Assembly: GCA_023453025.1 (NCBI GenBank)
Contig: JAEXUD010000062.1
Span: 1-64,000, forward strand
DNA: 64,000 nucleotides
Direction: 5' to 3'
Origin: Bacillota bacterium
GTDB lineage: Bacteria; Bacillota; Clostridia; Tissierellales; Sedimentibacteraceae
Made by a program: the position numbers and the translations under genes. Under the pieces are notes generated by a model. It saw only the letters and a program-made list of their open reading frames with translations, did not search any database and was not told the DNA's origin. Shown here piece by piece: positions 8,626 through 16,397 of the stretch; positions within the stretch are counted from its first letter, which is position 1, and every line of letters starts with the position of its first letter.

Positions 8626-8856
8626 ATGAAATGTTTTATGTGCAAAGGTGATATGATAAATAAAAATACTAACTATATTTTGGATTTAGATGGAAGTATT
8701 ATAATTATAAAAAATGTTCCTTCTTTAGTTTGTGATCAATGTGGAGAAGTATTTTACGAAAATGAAGTAATGAAACGAATCGAAAAAATTGTAGATTTAT
8801 TTAAAAATGCTTTAACCGAAATTGCTATAGTAAATTACGACGATAAAGTAGCATAA
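8626..8856 (+). CDS. YgiT-type zinc-finger antitoxin
   Basis: A 76-residue protein with the MqsA/YgiT-type N-terminal zinc finger: MKCFMCKG and VCDQCGEVF give two CxxC pairs at about 3-6 and 36-39. In this family the zinc domain binds the toxin and a C-terminal helix-turn-helix binds DNA; here the protein is short and lacks a clear HTH. AAAGGAGC just upstream supports the start. The partner toxin gene directly before it is broken, so this may be an orphan antitoxin. A partial copy of its sequence lies at 4284-4332. Confidence 0.85.
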   Translation: MKCFMCKGDMINKNTNYILDLDGSIIIIKNVPSLVCDQCGEVFYENEVMKRIEKIVDLFKNALTEIAIVNYDDKVA

Positions 8857-9005
8857 TATTTTAATTTCGCCCACAATCAAAAAAGGGGAAATCGAAAATG
8901 GGAAACTAAACATCGACAAAACATCGGTGCCAGTTGCGAGTCAGATGGAGGTCTAGATATTTTCCATTAGTATTATCAAGCTATTTACCGTAGGGACAGG
9001 TGTGA

Positions 9006-9302
9006 GAAAAGTCAGAAGTTAAAATTGATAAATTAAGCAATATTAACAAAGTCTTCAGATGCTGGCATGAGATAGAAGATTATGAGGTAAAAGAACTATT
9101 GGATTTTCTCAGAAAGAATAATTATATTGAAATATTGGAAGATGAAGTAATCTCAGGAGTTGAAACAGAAAAGCTTTTGAAGGGGAGTGAGTTTTTGGCT
9201 TTATTTGAAATGGAAGATAATTTTTATGTGTATGACGGTCATAATAAAATAGGAGAGCTTCAACATACCGAAAGATATCACAAGAGTATTAACACAACTT
9301 AA
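9006..9302 (+). CDS. Hypothetical protein, probably 5'-truncated
   Basis: The frame is open from 9006 to the stop at 9300-9302. The first half is charged (KLSNINKVFRCWHEIEDYEV) and the second reads LLKGSEFLALFEMEDNFYVY followed by DGHNKIGEL. No ATG occurs in the first half; TTG 9099 and ATT 9024 are the only weak start options and neither has a good ribosome site. The family is not recognised. It is most likely the surviving 3' part of a lost gene, in a stretch full of remnants. Confidence 0.4.
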   Translation, partial: EKSEVKIDKLSNINKVFRCWHEIEDYEVKELLDFLRKNNYIEILEDEVISGVETEKLLKGSEFLALFEMEDNFYVYDGHNKIGELQHTERYHKSINTT

Positions 9303-9433
9303 AAGTGTATTGTAGAATAAAGGGTCATTTGATATAATAACAATATCGAAAGGTCTTTTATATTTATTCCGGTATTAATCATGAATAAATTTAAATAAGG
9401 AAACATTAAAATATAGAGAATAAAAGGTATATT

Positions 9434-9592
9434 ATGAAATATTTGCGACCCATCCAGGAAGCCACATATTTAAACATTGCAAACTCACCTAATTACAGAA
9501 GAATCATGAGGATTTTCTCAATTGTCAGACAATTTGGCTTGTTGAAGTATTGCCTGATGAATCGGATAAAAAAGCTGCAGCCGGATCAGTAA
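9434..9592 (+). pseudogene. Remnant of a gene start, possibly Wadjet JetA-like (DUF2397)
   Basis: A 52-codon frame starts at ATG 9434 and reads MKYLRPIQEATYLNIANSPN followed by YRRIMRIFSIV before losing the pattern. This resembles the opening of DUF2397 (TIGR02677) proteins, the JetA subunit of one Wadjet type, as I recall it. No other Jet genes are present. Overlapping in another frame is the next truncated gene, so the two have been joined by deletion. Identification is tentative. Confidence 0.3.
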
Positions 9593-10047
9593 AAGAAGAA
9601 TCCGATATATCAAAGAAAGCTATAACAGCAAAACCAACCTCATCAAAATTACTTGTTGACGGCAATGAGATCGAGATAGCAGCGTATAACATAAATAATA
9701 GTAACTATTTTAAGCTTCGTGATATAGCGCAGGTTGTCAGCGGTACAACTAAACAGTTTGATATTGCTTGGGATGGTCAGGTAAATGCCATATCTATAGC
9801 TTTATACAAAGCTTATACACCTGTAGGCGGTGAGTTATCGGTAGCAGGTGATATTTTAGAAAAAACAGCTGATTCTACATCGTCAACAATTTATTTAGAT
9901 GGTGAAACAGTAAATTTAACAGCTTACAACATAGACGGAAATAACTATTTCAAGTTAAGAGATATTGCAGCCGTTATAGATTTTGGTGTTACATGGGACG
10001 AAGCTGCCGGCACTATCGGCATTGATACATCTGTTCTGTATCAGTAG
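9493..10047 (+). pseudogene. 5'-truncated protein with copper-amine-oxidase-like stalk domains
   Basis: The frame is open from 9493; the only early start is TTG 9550. From there it encodes about 165 residues with two repeats of a stalk-type domain: AAYNINNSNYFKLRDIAQ and TAYNIDGNNYFKLRDIAA, separated by KAYTPVGGELS. These are C-terminal domains of secreted clostridial proteins, and the expected signal peptide and N-terminal part are missing. The upstream junction overlaps another decayed gene (9434-9592). It is followed by a good terminator. It is probably the untranslated tail of a deleted surface-protein gene. Confidence 0.7.
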
Positions 10048-10065
10048 CTTTCTGTATTTAATCAA

Positions 10066-10100
10066 AAAACCTCTTTAAATTTGAAGAGGTTTTATTTGTT
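10066..10100 (+). terminator. Intrinsic terminator
   Basis: Arms AAAACCTCTT (10066-10075) and AAGAGGTTTT (10084-10093) are exact complements with an 8-base loop and a T-rich tail. It ends the truncated stalk-domain gene. Confidence 0.85.
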
Positions 10101-10186
10101 TCAAAATGACTGTGCCGCTTACTATTAATGTTTGTACTTAAACAAAAGGAAGGTTTTTATGAATACAAATGAAAGGGCGATATGCA

Positions 10187-10303
10187 ATGAGTAAAGCGGA
10201 TATGAAATTTGAGCTGATTAAAGAAAAACTAATAAAGACACCTGTGCTTCTTATACTGGTAAAAAGACATAAATCAGGTTATAATTATATTAAGAAACTA
10301 TAA
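10187..10303 (+). other. Short open frame, possible remnant
   Basis: A 38-codon frame from ATG 10187 reads MSKADMKFELIKEKLIKTPV and ends YIKKL. No strong ribosome site is visible. A similar piece (LIKIPVLLIL) is found at about 4332-4366, joined there to antitoxin sequence, so this is treated as a repeated remnant. A real small gene cannot be excluded. Confidence 0.3.
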
Positions 10304-10333
10304 ATATAATATATAACGATCAGAAAGGTATAT

Positions 10334-10816
10334 ATGTTAAACGATAAAAAGAGATTTATTTCATGGATTCCCGTACTCATATGGATGATTATCATATTTT
10401 TGTTATCGTCACAGCCTGCTGGAGAATCTAATCAATTGAGCAAGGGATTTACAAGTATAATTATTGAAATATTAGGGCGATTTTTGCATTTAGATATAGA
10501 GGTCAGCACTATAAACAATTATGTTGTGCAATTTAATCACTACGTCAGAAAGTTTGCTCATTTCAGTGCTTATTTAGTACTGGGATTATTAGCTTCAAAC
10601 GCTTTTATAAAAAGCAGCAAAGAAAAGAAAAAAGCATTTATATATACTTTTATTTTTTGTGTTTTGTACGCCATAAGTGATGAGCTTCATCAGCAGTTCG
10701 TTCCGGGACGAGGTCCGATGCTGAAGGATGTAATGATTGACAGTGCCGGAGCGGCTGTTGGCATTGTCTTATATAAAATTGGATATAAGTATAAAAGGAG
10801 AACGGTCTGCAAATAG
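10334..10816 (+). CDS. VanZ-like family membrane protein
   Basis: A 160-residue membrane protein of the VanZ family. Visible family marks are the N-terminal WIPVLIWMIIIFLLSSQP, the central YVRKFAHFSAYLVLG, and the late SDELHQQFVPGR followed by DVMIDSAGAAVG. Four membrane segments are predicted at roughly 10-27, 75-93, 101-117 and 130-148. VanZ confers low teicoplanin resistance in enterococci, but most homologues have no proven role. The start has AGAAAGG 8 bases upstream. It stands alone, with no resistance genes nearby. Confidence 0.9.
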   Translation: MLNDKKRFISWIPVLIWMIIIFLLSSQPAGESNQLSKGFTSIIIEILGRFLHLDIEVSTINNYVVQFNHYVRKFAHFSAYLVLGLLASNAFIKSSKEKKKAFIYTFIFCVLYAISDELHQQFVPGRGPMLKDVMIDSAGAAVGIVLYKIGYKYKRRTVCK

Positions 10817-10878
10817 AAGGAAGTATAAAGTAAATAGGCCGGGAATCCCCTTTGTTTTAGAAAATAAGAAATTACGAC

Positions 10879-11496
10879 TTATTGCCAATTGTTGATATGT
10901 AATCTTGATTCCAATGGCACTTCCTTTTGAGGAATTATTTTAGCACTAAAATTTTTATATCCAAATGGAATTATAGCTGCTACCTCAAGCTCCTGTGGAA
11001 TATTGAGAATCTTCTTTATTTCAGATGTATTTTTAGGTATGAACGTAACTCTAAAAACCTGACTTTCGGCCAAACTTAACAAGATATTCTCAATACAGCA
11101 CCACACTGAAGCTAAACAATTTAAATCATATACTCTTTTACTTTCACTAATTTGTGTCTTTGGACTATATACTACAACTAACAATTCAGGTGCAGTTAAT
11201 AGCATTCTTTTCTGTTTTGGTATTGCATCCAAATACATACTTTTAGCGAGAGTATCATGTCCTTCAAAATTTTGTTTTAACTCATCAGTTATTTTTTCTG
11301 TCATTTTTTCTGTCTGCGTTAAAGCAAGTCGTATATTTTGTTCTTTGACTAAAATGAAATCCCATTGTTTAAGGTGATTGTAACTTGGGGCTTTCAATCC
11401 AGCTTTTAACGATTTTTCAATAATTTCAAAAGGAACTTCCTCTTTTGAAAAATCTCTAACCGTTCTCCTGCAATTTATAGCTTCTAATAATTCCAT
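10879..11496 (-). CDS. Nitroreductase family protein
   Basis: A 205-residue FMN-dependent nitroreductase-fold protein. The N-terminus (MELLEAINCRRTVRDFS) with the RR-S FMN-phosphate contact, APSYNHLKQWDF near 36-47, and the late EVAAIIPFGYK match the family. These enzymes reduce nitro groups, quinones or flavins with NAD(P)H; the substrate cannot be told from sequence. GAGGGGG seven bases upstream supports the start. It is transcribed alone, convergent with the VanZ gene. Confidence 0.85.
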   Translation of the reverse strand: MELLEAINCRRTVRDFSKEEVPFEIIEKSLKAGLKAPSYNHLKQWDFILVKEQNIRLALTQTEKMTEKITDELKQNFEGHDTLAKSMYLDAIPKQKRMLLTAPELLVVVYSPKTQISESKRVYDLNCLASVWCCIENILLSLAESQVFRVTFIPKNTSEIKKILNIPQELEVAAIIPFGYKNFSAKIIPQKEVPLESRLHINNWQ

Positions 11497-12232
11497 TTCT
11501 TAACCCCCTCATAATTATGTAATTTGTACATAGGTTTTTTAAATTACAGTATATTATACAGAATTTTTGTTCGATCATCAAGTGTTGATTTTGTTTCACA
11601 ATAAAATACAATTGTGAACTTTACATATAAATTATAACACTAATTATCAGATGTCCTGTCACTTGAGTTACTTGAGCAAAAATTCCCTCAGGAATTGCTC
11701 CGAGTCGGAAATCCGGTGTATTTTAATGAGCGTTGCATTTGTATACATTTGATACGTATATATTTACATTTGGAAAATGTGATTATTTCAACGAATATGA
11801 AATGGATGTGCACTTTATGAAGAAAAACTCCAAAATACATGACCTCATTTTGAATATATATGCATCATTCTAATCGCCAAGAGTTTTAAGGTCTTCCAGC
11901 TTCGAAACCGACATTGAATACCTCCCTGTCTCTGTTTATCAGGTACATTTATTATCTCCCCGGATGTAATCTATTTCCTCGTAAGGTATTTTACGTGTTA
12001 AATATATATGACATTAATATGTAACTCTGGTCATAGCCATTGTATGCTTGTCTTTATGAAATGCTACAAATTAAGGACTACGATTCTTGCCGATTTGCTT
12101 TTGTTGATAAAAGATAATAAGTATGATGTAATATTATTAGATTAATTGATTGCTGCGGAATATATTAAAATCACATGTTATTTCATTAAATGTTTATACT
12201 AATAATAGTCTAACATGAAGGAGAATAACGCT
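11497..12232. other. Long spacer with a partial copy of the LytTR locus and other remnants
   Basis: No intact gene. Bases 11677-11723 are identical to 3829-3875 inside the LytTR gene, and 11732-11861 match 4008-4138 at nearly 90 percent; the 132 bases between are deleted in this copy. A short minus-strand frame beginning MSVSKLEDLKTLGD at about 11920 has a GGGAGGT site but stops after 14 codons. The rest is AT-rich without recognisable content. Confidence 0.7.
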
Positions 12233-13045
12233 ATGCCAGAGCTTCCGGAAATGGAAACATACAGAAAATTACTTAATGAAAAGATTATTGGAAAAACTGT
12301 CACAGATATTGAAGTTAACAGAGAGAAGTCAATTAACGTATCAAGCTTGGAATTTGTTCAGGAAATAAAGGGAAAACAGATCATAAAAATAGATCGCCGG
12401 GCTAAGCATCTGATTTTCAGGTTGAATTCAGGAAAAAACCTTTTATTGCATTTAATGCTGGGCGGGTGGATGTATATAGGAAGCGAACATGATAATCCTG
12501 ATCGTACCAAGCAGGTCATTCTATCTTTTGGGGATATGAAGCTTTATTTCATCGGCCTGAGATTAGGATATTTACATCTCGTTGATGATCAGGATTTACG
12601 GCAAAGGTTGTCAGATTTAGGGCCTGAGCCGTTAGATCCAACATTTACTTTCAATGATTTTCAAAATATTTTACAGGCAAAACGAGGGAAGTTAAAAATG
12701 ATTCTCGTAAATCAAAAAATTATCTCCGGTATCGGTAATTGCTATTCAGATGAGATTTGCTTTGAGGCAAAGATTAAGCCTGCTGTGACAGTAGATTCTC
12801 TTGATGACGACAGCATGTTATCTGTTTATAATTCAATTCACAGTGTTTTACAAAATGCTGTTTCTCATGGGGGATATATGGATAATCCGTTGCTTTCAGG
12901 GGATCAGCATACCGGAGGATACAACAATCATCTGCTTGTTTATGACAGAGAAGGGGAGAAATGCAAGCGATGTGGAGGAACTGTTATTAAAACAGAACTC
13001 AATTCCCGTAAATGCTTCTATTGCCCTGACTGCCAGCAAGATTAG
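12233..13045 (+). CDS. mutM: Formamidopyrimidine-DNA glycosylase (Fpg/Nei family)
   Basis: The 270-residue product removes oxidised bases from DNA and nicks the strand. The mature N-terminus PELPEMETYRKLL carries the catalytic proline and glutamate, so ATG 12233 is the start (AAGGAGA lies upstream; the in-frame ATG at 12215 would bury the proline). The beta-lyase lysine lies in DRRAKHLIF near residue 55. The helix-two-turn-helix has GIGNCYSDEICFEAKI, and the C-terminal zinc finger is CKRC-x16-CFYCPDC. The family is split into Fpg and Nei by substrate; this sequence is Fpg-like. Degraded copies of its last codons occur at 18200 and 20971. Confidence 0.9.
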   Translation: MPELPEMETYRKLLNEKIIGKTVTDIEVNREKSINVSSLEFVQEIKGKQIIKIDRRAKHLIFRLNSGKNLLLHLMLGGWMYIGSEHDNPDRTKQVILSFGDMKLYFIGLRLGYLHLVDDQDLRQRLSDLGPEPLDPTFTFNDFQNILQAKRGKLKMILVNQKIISGIGNCYSDEICFEAKIKPAVTVDSLDDDSMLSVYNSIHSVLQNAVSHGGYMDNPLLSGDQHTGGYNNHLLVYDREGEKCKRCGGTVIKTELNSRKCFYCPDCQQD

Positions 13046-13429
13046 GTCTTATCACAACATTTATTAATTTAAAATATCGTTTTTATTAGCAAAGACCAGT
13101 TGAGATAATGATTATATCAATTGGCCTTTTATTATATAATACGCATTGCTATAGCTCTTACCTAAAAAATAATTAATATAGCAGAAAAATAGAAAGAAAT
13201 GTTAAAAGTGCCTGTTCGTAATTTATTATAATTTTTTTATTAACCTACAATCCTTAAAATGATTATGGCAGTTTTTTAAAAATAAAACAATTTTATTAAT
13301 GAATAAATGAGTAAAATTACTAAACTTAGAATATACTAACACAAGTGAGTATTGTTATTAAAAAAGGAATCTATTGATAAACAATTTAAATAAGGCTAAT
13401 GCAGGGAATTCAAACTACGGAGGATAAAA
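13046..13429. other. AT-rich spacer
   Basis: Apart from the terminator at 13091-13130, nothing recognisable. The ribosome site CGGAGGA of the next gene lies just before 13430. Confidence 0.5.
13091..13130 (+). terminator. Terminator after mutM
   Basis: Arms AAAGACCAGTTGA and TCAATTGGCCTTT pair with one mismatch and one wobble, followed by TTTATTAT. Confidence 0.75.
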
Positions 13430-14302
13430 ATGAAGAAGCTTAGCGTAACAATTTTAGTGCTTTTGTTAATTATGGTATCTTCTTGTACAATTAATAAAGC
13501 AAATCCAGAAAAAATGGATACAAATAATGCTGAAGGAAATATCAGTGAAGACAATTTTAATGAAGAGAACATTGACGAAGAGAACATTGACGAAGAGAAC
13601 CTTGATGAACAAAGCATTAATGAAGAGAATATTGATAAAGAAAACATTGATGAAGAAAACATTGATAAAGAAAACATTGATGAAGAAAGCATTGATGAGC
13701 AAAGCATTAATGAAGAAAGCATTTATGAAGGCTATGATTATGTAGAAAATATTTATGAAGGCAGCGCTGAGAACTATAATTACTTAGACAATAATGAAGA
13801 GCTTGAAATAGCAGAAGAAGTAATTAACAATAGCAAAACAAATGAAATGGCATTTCCAAATGGTGACAAGTATGTGGGTGAACTAAAAAATGGAATGATG
13901 CATGGATATGGAATATATACATATGCAAATGGAGATGTGTATGAAGGGGAGTTTATAGCAAATTTACAGCAAGGTCATGGTAAATTCACTGCACAGAACA
14001 GGTATACATATGAAGGTGAATTCAAGGATGATTATATAAATGGTAAAGGAATAACAATATATTCAAATGGTGACAAATTTGAAGGCCAGTTTTTCAATGG
14101 AAGGAAGGAAGGTTCAGGAACCTATACATATGCAAATGGAGACAAATTTGTGGGTAATTTTGAAAATGGAGAAAAATCAGGTCATGGAACGTTATATTAT
14201 AAAGATGGAACAATAGTTGAAGGGATATGGGAACACGATGAATTATTGAATGAAAATAGTCAGCCGGAAGATAAGGAAAATGCTATGCAAGGCAGCAATT
14301 AA
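13430..14302 (+). CDS. MORN-repeat lipoprotein with low-complexity acidic linker
   Basis: A 290-residue exported lipoprotein. The lipobox is VSSC with the cysteine at 19. Residues about 40-100 form a highly acidic linker of a five-residue unit (E-[EK]-[NS]-I-[DN]) repeated about twelve times, encoded by 15-base DNA repeats. Residues about 143-270 are five full MORN repeats and a partial one, with signatures such as YVGELKNGMMHGYG and YTYANGD. MORN repeats bind lipids or proteins; bacterial examples are mostly uncharacterised. CGGAGGA upstream supports the start. A strong terminator follows. Confidence 0.85.
   Translation: MKKLSVTILVLLLIMVSSCTINKANPEKMDTNNAEGNISEDNFNEENIDEENIDEENLDEQSINEENIDKENIDEENIDKENIDEESIDEQSINEESIYEGYDYVENIYEGSAENYNYLDNNEELEIAEEVINNSKTNEMAFPNGDKYVGELKNGMMHGYGIYTYANGDVYEGEFIANLQQGHGKFTAQNRYTYEGEFKDDYINGKGITIYSNGDKFEGQFFNGRKEGSGTYTYANGDKFVGNFENGEKSGHGTLYYKDGTIVEGIWEHDELLNENSQPEDKENAMQGSN
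13552..13731 (+). repeat. 15-bp tandem repeats inside the MORN lipoprotein gene
   Basis: Units of the type GAAGAGAACATTGAC/GAAGAAAGCATTGAT follow one another about twelve times. Because the unit is a multiple of three, copy-number change would lengthen or shorten the linker without a frameshift. The repeat keeps all six frames nearly stop-free, which explains spurious overlapping frames here. Confidence 0.8.
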
Positions 14303-14318
14303 CTTTATGAGGTTATAT

Positions 14319-14343
14319 ACTATCCTTTAAGGATAGTTTTTTT
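14319..14343 (+). terminator. Strong terminator overlapping the 3' end of the convergent gene
   Basis: Perfect arms ACTATCCTT and AAGGATAGT around one base, followed by seven T. It ends the MORN gene transcript. The stop codon of the convergent diguanylate cyclase lies within its left arm. Confidence 0.85.
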
Positions 14344-15456
14344 CTGCTTCTGCTGATACATTAATGTGTCAATGTGCTTCAGAAAATCTGCGGCTTCCGC
14401 ATACAAATTTTTATCATAAACAGCATAGCCCATACTGAATTCTATAGAATACAAATGAGATTCAATTATATTATAAGCTTCAGTGGTGCTGTGAATTCTG
14501 CACACCATTGCTTCTAAATCATCTTTATCCGATATGTTTAAGATTATGCAAAATTCGTCGCCTCCAAATCTGGCTATAAAATCATCTTCCCTGAGACAGC
14601 TTTTAAGAAGTTTTGCCGCCGTTTCCAATGCCTGGTCGCCTATACTGTGACCATAGGTATCATTTATGTATTTAAAATCATTTATATCGATCAAAATAGC
14701 TGAAAATCCCTTTTCCGCAGTACAGGATTTTATTTTTTTCCTTAAATATGCATCTAGTTTTTTTCGGTTATTTACATCTGTCAGATGGTCTGTGTACATG
14801 CTGTAATTCTGTATATTTAAAAATACCACAAGGAGAGAAAAAACAACGCTGTTAAGCATCAGCGATATTCCATAAAACCTTATTGAAAGAAGTATACTTA
14901 TAGATGGCGGAATTGAAAAAAATATAAGTGAAAAGAAGCTTTTTTTATTCAATTTTCTGTGATTTATTGTAACTATAGCAAAAGCCGCAAGCAACAAAAA
15001 TATTGTAATAAGTGCAGGGAAAATAAAAAATTCACCTCTGTGGTATATATTTTTTGAATCAATATAATAAAACCATCCGTAAAATTGAGAAACTATCAAT
15101 GTGATTATATAAATTACGTTAATGGCGCAAAGAAAATAAATGAGGTGCCTTGTTTTCTTTTCATCACAAAATACATACAGGTGAACATATGCTACCCATA
15201 GGGATGGTATAATGGGGTTCATGAGAAAAATCAGAAAATTACCTATGGAGTTGAGCATAGGGTATAAAGGGTGAGCATTACCATCTAATCTGCTTAGTAT
15301 GTCAACAAACAGCATCACGATAGCAGTATATAAAGTCATCATATAAAGCTGATCCAGGAATGATTCATTTTCAAATAATCTTAGTGCATGGACACAAATA
15401 ATAAGCAGAATAATAATTGAATATACATTTAAAATAATATTACTCAAAAGATTCAT
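14320..15456 (-). CDS. Membrane diguanylate cyclase (GGDEF)
   Basis: A 378-residue protein with seven to eight predicted membrane helices in residues 1-215 and a cytoplasmic GGDEF domain at about 222-375. The active-site motif GGDEF is intact, and the inhibitory-site motif RxxD is present five residues before it (REDD), so product inhibition is expected. The metal site lies in IDINDFKYINDTYGH. It would make cyclic di-GMP in response to a signal sensed by the membrane region, which is of unknown type. It is transcribed alone. Confidence 0.88.
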   Translation of the reverse strand: MNLLSNIILNVYSIIILLIICVHALRLFENESFLDQLYMMTLYTAIVMLFVDILSRLDGNAHPLYPMLNSIGNFLIFLMNPIIPSLWVAYVHLYVFCDEKKTRHLIYFLCAINVIYIITLIVSQFYGWFYYIDSKNIYHRGEFFIFPALITIFLLLAAFAIVTINHRKLNKKSFFSLIFFSIPPSISILLSIRFYGISLMLNSVVFSLLVVFLNIQNYSMYTDHLTDVNNRKKLDAYLRKKIKSCTAEKGFSAILIDINDFKYINDTYGHSIGDQALETAAKLLKSCLREDDFIARFGGDEFCIILNISDKDDLEAMVCRIHSTTEAYNIIESHLYSIEFSMGYAVYDKNLYAEAADFLKHIDTLMYQQKQKKTILKG

Positions 15457-15771
15457 TTATATTTACTCCGGATTTCATTTAATTATAAACTATAACACCA
15501 ATTATAGCACATCAAACAGTTAATGTCATGAAAAAATCCATCAGGTATCATTGTTTTTCACTACGACCCTTCCCTTGATTTTGGGTTAAAATCGCGAGAA
15601 GTTTATGCAAAGATATACACAGGTTACTAAATTTAACTTGTAAAAGTTTATGCAGGATTTAGAGGTCAGTATAATCGCAAAGATTATCAGATATATTTAG
15701 ATCCAAAAAGAACTAATATTTCAACACTGGAGCCTATACATTGTTTACTGGAAAAGGCAACATGTGATATA
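15457..15771. other. Spacer with upstream coding remnant
   Basis: From 15637 the frame of the next gene is open without a start codon, reading VYAGFRGQYNRKDYQIYL. Before that another frame reads REKFMQRYTQVTKFNL to a stop. The direct repeat AGTTTATGCA at about 15599 and 15645 flanks the junction. This looks like the damaged 5' end of the following gene. Confidence 0.4.
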
Positions 15772-16320
15772 ATGACAGAACGTATTACAATAGATGAATG
15801 TATTTTTTATATAAAACAACAGGAAAGGATTATAAAAGGTGATATTTCTGAGGAAGAGATTAATAACTTGCGTTATGAAGAAGTAAGCAAAGAATTTGTT
15901 AATCAAAATGTTCCGGGAGGCTATATTTATAATGATTATAAGAAAATTTACAACTTACTAAGTCCTATAGTTGAAATATCAAGCATTTATTTGCAAAATA
16001 CAAATGAACCAATGGATAAAAGGAAAATACAAGTTACTTCTTTGGATATCTTAAAGGACGGAATGGCAAAGTTTAATTTTTATTTACATAGGAAAAAAAT
16101 TAAAGAGTATTTATTTAAAGTAAAAACTCTTACATATCTTTGTAGTGATTCAATGAGTAGTACAATTGTCGTTTCATTAGAAAATATCGAAATTTATGAC
16201 GGAGAGTATAGTATTTTTGGTGCTGCACGTTTACCTTTTGGAAATGAAGATAAAAAAGTTATAATAACTGATGATTATAAAATATTAATTGAAAATAATA
16301 ATAAAAGTGTAAGCATATAA
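15772..16320 (+). CDS. Hypothetical protein upstream of a SIR2-domain gene, possibly 5'-truncated
   Basis: A 182-residue protein of no recognised family. It is rich in Lys, Ile and Glu and has no signal peptide or membrane segment. ATG 15772 is the first usable start, but no good ribosome site precedes it and the frame is open for 45 more codons upstream without any start, so the N-terminus may be lost. It lies 77 bases before the SIR2 gene in the same direction. It might be a partner of that protein in a defence module, though there is no direct sequence evidence for this. Confidence 0.5.
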   Translation: MTERITIDECIFYIKQQERIIKGDISEEEINNLRYEEVSKEFVNQNVPGGYIYNDYKKIYNLLSPIVEISSIYLQNTNEPMDKRKIQVTSLDILKDGMAKFNFYLHRKKIKEYLFKVKTLTYLCSDSMSSTIVVSLENIEIYDGEYSIFGAARLPFGNEDKKVIITDDYKILIENNNKSVSI

Positions 16321-16397
16321 TGGAGAGGTTTATTTAAATTTTTAAAAGCGAGAATTGAGAAATTAAAATATATCTAATATAAAGGGGTGAAATTAAA

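Noticed and set aside
8990..9007. GTAGGGACAGGTGTGAG resembling a stretch inside the LytTR gene (about 3639)
   Set aside because: Only 17 bases with one mismatch and no similarity around it; too short to claim as a repeat copy.
13552..13731. Repeat array as a CRISPR
   Set aside because: The units are contiguous, without spacers, and in frame with a protein linker.
13396..13745. Long overlapping open frames on both strands
   Set aside because: They only exist because the 15-bp repeats of the MORN gene are stop-free in several frames; composition is artificial and there are no ribosome sites.
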